A stretch of 64,000 bases of DNA, taken from the NCBI RefSeq assembly GCF_947507565.1, contig NC_089187.1:310001-374000 (forward strand), given 5' to 3'. The translations under genes and the position numbers were made by a program. Positions 58,193 through 64,000 of the stretch are shown piece by piece. The stretch is from Oscarella lobularis (taxonomy: Eukaryota; Porifera; Homoscleromorpha; Homosclerophorida; Oscarellidae). The notes below the pieces were generated by a model. It was not told the origin of the DNA. It did no database searches and saw nothing but the letters and a program-made list of their open reading frames with translations. Position 1 is the stretch's first letter. Every line of letters begins with the position of its first letter.

Positions 58193-58972
58193 ACCCTACA
58201 TCTCTCTATCCTACCGCAACTCTCTTTGTTGTGACTTGTTCGTTGTTTTTTTTGTTGTTGTTTTTTGTGAATGCATGTTTAGAGGTTCTCTATGATTAAT
58301 CGTGTGCTTTTACCTTCGACGTGTATTGCGCCTCGAATTTCACGCGCGTGACTACGGCCCACGTGCCAGTGCGCGTTGCCTCGCCTTCTCCCATAAAACC
58401 TGCGCGACAGTCAACAGGTATTCAGAGACGTACGTACACCGTGGGCAGTGGCAGGCCAGTGTTTGCCGCTCGCAGGCGAAGCCTTCCGCTAATAAACGTG
58501 GACTCTTTCGGAGAGTTTCTCTAACTGTACTGACTTTCTATAAAGAAGTCTCCGGTTTTGGCCTGTCTCTGTAGTCCCTCCCCTCATGTCATGTGAGAGA
58601 CTACAGTACCAAAGATCTTTTCTTTTGACTGACTGAGATCCCCAGAGGCCCAACTCAGAGAGGGGGTATTGTACATCGTGGATTGAACTTGTCCCATTTA
58701 TTGTGCTAGGAAATGCGCATTGCGTTCCTCATCATCATTAAGCTGAATCACTGACGTCAAAATCTTTTCCAGCGAACACGGCGGTGAAGGTTTGTAAACT
58801 CTTTACTCCATCAACGCTCCAAAAAATGTAATTAAAATATACGCAGCACGCAACGTAATGCACGAATTCGTCAATAATTAGATAAAATGACTCGCCTCGT
58901 ATATCATAAAATTGCAAAAGGCGAATGCCCCCAAACTTATTAGTACATCTACCTCGATTATAAGTTTAAAAA
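58193..58972. other. Spacer between the 14-3-3 cluster and PAR-3, no gene recognised
   Basis: The first part is probably the 3' UTR of copy 4. An open frame at 58321-58524 (with RVASPSPIKPARQSTGIQRR) lacks a convincing start or splice context. The rest is AT-rich, likely the PAR-3 3' UTR and downstream sequence. Confidence 0.4.
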
Positions 58973-59844
58973 TTAAACTTGCACAGATTCAGAAAACGTG
59001 ACCTCTTCCTCGTCGTACTCCTCCTCTCCCTCCTCCTCCTCCTCTTCGTTGTTGTTGTCACGGTGATGATTAGGCAGTACAGCCATGCTATGACGATGTG
59101 CGAGAGGGGGCGTGGGCCTACCCTCGCTACGTCTCTCCTCCCCCATTCCCTCGTCCCCCGAGTCATACATTCTCTGTCTCACATTGAACTCGCTCGCGGC
59201 AATTCGTCGCATTACGCGCGGCGTTCCCTCCTTTTTCGTCTCCTCCAAAATATTTTCATTCGACCCCAAGGACCCCGATCGCGGTCTCATTCCCACGTGA
59301 TCCGGGATCGTCGATCCCATATTGGCGGGAGGCGATTTCGTCATGCGCGAACGCGAGTGCTTCGAACTCTTACCGAAGCGAAATAGACCCTTGAAAAACT
59401 TCTTCTTTTTCTTTCTACGCGCCGGCGTATCGAAATCGGGCGATTCGGGATTGATGGGTCGCGCGGGGGGCGCGTGTTTTCTCGGGAGAACAGGGACTTG
59501 AGAAGGGGACACGGGACTTTGGTCATGTGACGAAAACGACGGGGAAGGGGTATCGCTCCAGCTCGGAGAAACCCCTATAAAGACACACACACAATGAGAT
59601 TAACTGCAATTATGTACATATGTATATGAACCCCAAGTATAGGCTATAATCACGTGATCATTTACTAAATGCGAATACAGATTTAGATTGGGATATGATC
59701 ACGTGATAATAGTACATCATTTAATAAAAATATTAGATACTTGAGGGGTTTGACTATACGTAATATATAGTATTCATACCCTTACCCTTAGGTGGCTGTT
59801 TTTTAGGCGTAGTCACTTTTCTCGGACTTGCTACTGCCTGGGGT

Positions 59845-59882
<38 letters not shown>

Positions 59883-62800
59883 TTCCGGGACCTTTGCCTT
59901 TGCCTTGTCATCAAAGGAATGATCGACGGCGCGACGGAAGCTGTAGTTGCAGTCACGCCCCCTACACACGGAAGGATTTTCCTCTGGTAAGACAAATGCT
60001 ACTAGAGACGATTTCTTTACTGCCTGCGCAACGCTTCTTCGTCGTCATCGTCGTTGGGAGGGTTTTCTTCGCCAAGAGATTTCGATAGGGAAAGGCCCGT
60101 TTGAGAGCGGGGAATCTGGTCGATCGGGACATCGTCTTCTCGCGACGACGCCTTTCTCAATACTTCGTCAGACGAAGAACGAATCAAGCGACCTAATTAA
60201 TAAGGTAGCATAAAACACGCGATACGGGCACGTGCCTCTAACGTACAAAAAAATTTCTTTAAGAAAAAAGGCGAGAGAGGAGGAAAAGAAAAAGGAGATG
60301 GGGAAAGGATCCCATGCAAGTAATTAGATACAATAACAATTCTCCCTGTCTAAAGGCTGTCTACGTATAAAGCAATTAGTTAGAGGTCTTGTCTACTGCT
60401 GCCGGATGTACTCTATCCGACTCCGCGTATGCATTATAGAAGCGTTTCTACCTTCTCCGACTCGATTGCTCACAAACTGCTTCGTCCCCTTGCCGACACT
60501 TCGGCCCGAACTCCGACTACTTCTGCCGGACCCGCGTTCTACGCAATCAAAACCGGATTAACGACATTGTTTTATTTAATCCACGATAGATTAATTGTTT
60601 TTCTTTTTCTATAGCCTACCGGCCATCTTCTGCTGTCGTTCCTGATACACTTTCGAGTTGCTCGGATCGAGCGCCGTCTTGCGTCTCTCCGACATCGACA
60701 ATCGTCCCACAGCGTCCCTCTGAAACGGACTCTCGACTTCTTCTCCCTCGTCGCCGCCGCCGCCGCCGCCGCCGCCGCCGTCTTTTTCCACGGCCGTCTC
60801 CTCGTTCGGATCGCCCGGCCTCATTCTCTTTCTCAACACCTTCTCCTCATTTTCATGATCCCCTGGATAATTAATGACGGGATTCTGTGCCGTCGTCGAC
60901 GTCGTCGTCGTCCGATGCGGAACGAGGGGACTCGTTTTTAATCTGTGACCGGCACTCTTGGGTCGACTTCTCGGCGAATCCAATCGATTTCTCGCCGCCG
61001 TCGCCGCCGCTCTCTGAAGAACGAACTCGGAATCCGATCCCACGTCGATGGGACTCTCCACTAGACCCAATTCGGACAACTTCCGCGTCGATCCGGCGAG
61101 GGATTGCGATGTGGATGAAGAGACGTGATCTATTTTTCGTTTCACTATGAGATCGATGTGGTCTTTCATAGCGGCGCTTTGCATTGCAGTTCGAAGGCAT
61201 TCCATGGCCGAGGCGTTGGATTTTCCCTCTAAATTCTCACCGTTTATCGAGAGGATTTGATCGTTCGGCATGAGACGACCGTCCTAATGAATAATTCTAT
61301 TATATTATTAATATATTAATCTTGTTTTTTTACCTTGAAGGCTGCTCCGCCTGGGACGACCGATTTGATATAAATTCCCACGTCGCTGACGGAATCGTCT
61401 TTGGCGGCGGCGTGTGCCGCCGAGTGAGTGCTCGTTTTTCCTTTGACGCTTATGCCTAGGCTGTTTGAGCCGCTGAGGTTGAGGGGTATGTTGAAGTGGA
61501 GCGTTTGGGAGGGACGATTGTGACGCGAGAGAACGGAACCGGCTTCGGAAATAGTATCATCAATCTGAGAGGAAAAGAAAGAGGTACTACGTCTATAGAG
61601 TTAGATTATCTTTCGTATATGTCTTTTATTGGAAAGTGGGGCACTGTCATCAGTTTGTCTAACCGTTATTCATTAATTTCTGAGAGGGAGGACTACACCG
61701 AACCAAGTCATTTCAAGGTATTCTAACAGTACTCCTGGGGCTCTAGAGATTTTTTAAAGAGCTGGAGAGTGGGGCTCTATAGTAGCTACTCATTTAGCAC
61801 CTCATTACGCGATATAAGGATCCTACATTACACTGATCCCCTTTTCGCGGAGAGGAACTACGCGTAGTGGTCACTCTTACTGTATATACTCACATCAATT
61901 AGAGGTTCCTGCCTTGATACCTTTATCCGAACTCTCCCCTGCGTCGATCTCAATATATTCACCGCCTCCACTTGACTTTTTCCCGTCATAGCGACCCCGT
62001 TGACGTAGAGAAGCCGATCCCCGGCCTGAAGACGCCCGTCTTTCAGTGCCACGCCTCCCAACGTAATATTCTTCACGTAGAGAGGACGCTCGGATTCGTT
62101 TCCCGTGGTGACGTCGCGCGACGTCACGGTGAATCCCAACCCGCGCGAATCCTTTTCTAATTCGATAGTAAGTATTTTACCCAATTCTCGCGTATTAGAA
62201 ACGACGGGATCTAAAAAATTAATAATAAAATTATTTATTTTTACAAAATATTTATTTATTTATTTACCTAATATGGACGCAGCTTCTTTGGGTAGCGGAA
62301 GTGGCTGCGTTTCTTTATTTCCCGGCTGTCGACTCGACGTTCGCACGACTCCCAATTGTATCTGAATGAAATTTCGCGACGTTTCCGCCAAAACTTCTAG
62401 CGCTTCCTTATTGGATAAATCCCCAACAGGTTTCCCATTGATTTTAACGATTCGATCCGTAACCAATAGGGGTTCGTCTCCGAGCGTTTTACACTTTGCC
62501 TTGTCGATTTCCTGCACGAATATTCCCATATCCTTTCCCCCGCTCGATTTGTAACCGTGCGCGCGAATGCCTAACATGTCACCCAATTTTTTAATATCAA
62601 CAACTCGCACGTCGTCCCCGGATGACGCGTGACACTTGGCCTCTTCCGTTTCGTCCATCCATCGATTGATGAGAGACGGCGACGGTTGCATCGTCGATTG
62701 GCGCACGCCGACGCGAGCGAAATTTCCCGCGTCGCTTTTCGTCGGCGATTCGGGCGGCGGTAACGGCGCAACGGCATCGTCTTCCTCTTCCAAGACAGCT

Positions 62801-63427
62801 GCGCCTAATTAATTAAATACGTATGCATGCGACCACGCCCCCACGCGCTTTCTCTCATTTTTTTTTCTTACCGTCCGACGGCGGTCTTTCGCCGAGACTC
62901 GACTCCTTTTCGATCGCTTTCGTCGGATTCGTCGACGATTCGTTCGACGATTCGCTCGTTCCGTCGCCGGCGCGATGACTGACTTCTTCGAAGACGGCGA
63001 TCAGCTGAAAACGTTTGCTTTTCGTTTTCGACGAGAGTAGGGAGAGGAAAAATCGACGCGTACCTTGTCGCGATCGTCGGCGACGTCGCTGACGAGATCG
63101 TCCGGATCGAGAATCGCATCGTCTTCGGCGGTTTGAAGCGTTTTCACGACGACTCGCTCATCGGACGCCTGTACACGTACACGGGTTCGAAATCGACACG
63201 ACCCGCTCCCACGCGTCCCCAATCGATTTCTCTCACGATTTGGCAACAATGTGACGCGAGATGTAGATGGGGGGTGGGGCTCGATTTATTCAGTAACTGT
63301 ACTGTACCTTTCCGACGGCTTTCTTGTATCGGAGAACGGCGCGCGCGATGAGCTCCTTAACGGGCACGTCGCCACCGCCGCAGGGAACGATTACCTTGAC
63401 CGAGTCGAAGCAAACGGTCACCTTCAT
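58973..63427 (-). CDS. PARD3: PAR-3 (PARD3) polarity scaffold with NTD and three PDZ domains
   Basis: PAR-3 nucleates the PAR-6/aPKC polarity complex at the cell cortex. The start at 63427 gives the self-assembly domain (MKVTVCFDSVKVIVPCGGGD, DPDDLVSDVADDRDK). PDZ1 lies near 62590-62340 (LGIRAHGYKSSGGKDMGIFV), PDZ2 near 62190-61910 (GLGFTVTSRDVTTGNESERP, ALKDGRLQAGDRLLYVNGVA) and PDZ3 near 61470-61140 (GISVKGKTSTHS, LMPNDQILSINGENLEGKS). The aPKC-site block (GRLSMSERRKTALDP) is near 60680, close to the human GRQSMSEKR. Low-complexity additions include poly-Gly near 60750 and poly-Gln near 59850. The last exon has a basic patch (RRKKKKKFFKGLFRFGK) and an acidic tail ending SESVQV; stop at 58975-58973. 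Some middle exons (60000-60600) are only approximate. Confidence 0.9.
59840..59881. repeat. CAG/CTG microsatellite coding poly-Gln in PAR-3
   Basis: A run of about 13 glutamine codons, mostly pure CAG on the coding strand, in the proline- and basic-rich part of PAR-3 after PDZ3. It is likely length-variable. Confidence 0.85.
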
Positions 63428-63898
63428 CGAACGTACGGGGACTTTCGAACGGTCGATTTTTCGCTCCGCGCGAGACGCTTGAGACGCTAATGATAACAGA
63501 AGCTCTAACTTTGAACCCAAAACGGGATAATGCGCAAGTCGATCGCGGAGCGGGCGCGTCGGGGTGGGCCTGTTTTCTATTGAAAGTGTGGCACGTGACT
63601 CGAGCTAGCCAATGGGGTCGGGGCGGAGTCTTTCATGTTCGTCGTTTGCCTTTTGTACGGTCGCGATGGCGTCGGCAGCGTCTATAGTGTGTTGTTCGGG
63701 GTTAGAACGGGCTTCGCATCCGGGTGACGTCAACTGGATGACGAGATTTACGACGATTTGGGCGCTGCGGTTGGGCGGAGCGTGGGAGGGGGCGTGGGAG
63801 CTCACAGGTGTAAAGACTCGCATAAACAGACGCATTGAGTTTCATCGCCGCGATTGGATAGAAAAAACAAACTAAAATCTAATACAAAACATATTAAG
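63428..63898. other. Upstream region of PAR-3, no gene recognised
   Basis: GC-rich with CpGs near 63540-63800. It should contain the PAR-3 promoter and leader. Both strands have short open frames with no recognisable product. Confidence 0.4.
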
Positions 63899-63947
63899 TC
63901 ATAACAGCGGTTCCGTGTCGTTCCAGTCAACGGAACACCGTTTCCAT
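63899..63947 (-). CDS. Possible last exon of a minus-strand gene extending past the window
   Basis: A pyrimidine-rich tract plus TAG precedes an exon reading RCSVDWNDTEPLL then TGA at 63901-63899. A candidate donor (GTACGT) lies near 63990 for the upstream exon. The ending EPLL resembles an acidic dileucine sorting signal, but the family is unknown and only 15 residues are visible. Confidence 0.3.
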
Positions 63948-64000
63948 CTAAAAAAAATCATTATTAGAAGTCTCAATTTTTTGACTAACGTACTTCGTTT

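Overview
The window is animal nuclear DNA from a compact, intron-rich genome. Genes lie a few tens to a few hundred bases apart, most introns are about 50-60 nt with GT-AG ends, and neighbouring genes often share a short divergent promoter or end tail to tail. The gene set includes a PAR-3 homologue, DOK-like and SH2 phosphotyrosine adaptors, a class IIa HDAC, NPHP4, HSF2BP, INSIG, condensin II and a 14-3-3 cluster. It is metazoan, and the divergence from vertebrate sequences plus the very short introns suggest an early-branching animal, most plausibly a homoscleromorph-type sponge. That placement is inference.

Layout: 1-174 is the first exon of an unrecognised secreted or membrane protein (-). 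332-1142 is INSIG (-). 1411-10431 is NCAPG2 of condensin II (-); one of its introns is 4.25 kb long and filled by about 80 copies of a 48-bp palindromic satellite. Head to head with it, 10596-14332 (+) encodes an unusual SAM-RA-PH-proline-rich-SH2 adaptor. 14470-18970 is non-genic: short repeats, then a 45-bp satellite embedded inside a 34-bp satellite. 19838-22132 holds two tandem mannose-6-phosphate-receptor-homology (MRH) membrane receptors (-). 22323-28371 is NPHP4 (-), divergent from a small type I membrane protein (28462-29200, +). That gene converges on an unrecognised coiled-coil gene (29202-32797, -). DDX1 follows (32916-36631, -) with a 200-base assembly gap.

37676-38428 is a divergent 14-3-3 (-), then TMEM106 (+), an unrecognised coiled-coil gene (+) and a class IIa HDAC (42403-47326, +). 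47909-49914 (+) is a type II membrane protein with an EAR/EPTP propeller. HSF2BP (-) and a DOK-like PH-PTB adaptor (+) are head to head near 51.9 kb. An intronless VAMP7 (-) is followed by four tandem intronless 14-3-3 genes (+, 54670-58192). PAR-3 (58973-63427, -) and the last exon of one more gene (-) finish the window.

Functional links visible here: the HDAC keeps an RxxSxP-type 14-3-3 docking site and the window holds five 14-3-3 genes; PAR-3 keeps its aPKC-site block and is also a 14-3-3 client in other animals; the DOK-like protein offers tyrosine motifs for SH2 proteins. The most unusual items are the palindromic satellites, the SAM-RA-PH-SH2 fusion and the HDAC catalytic tyrosine.
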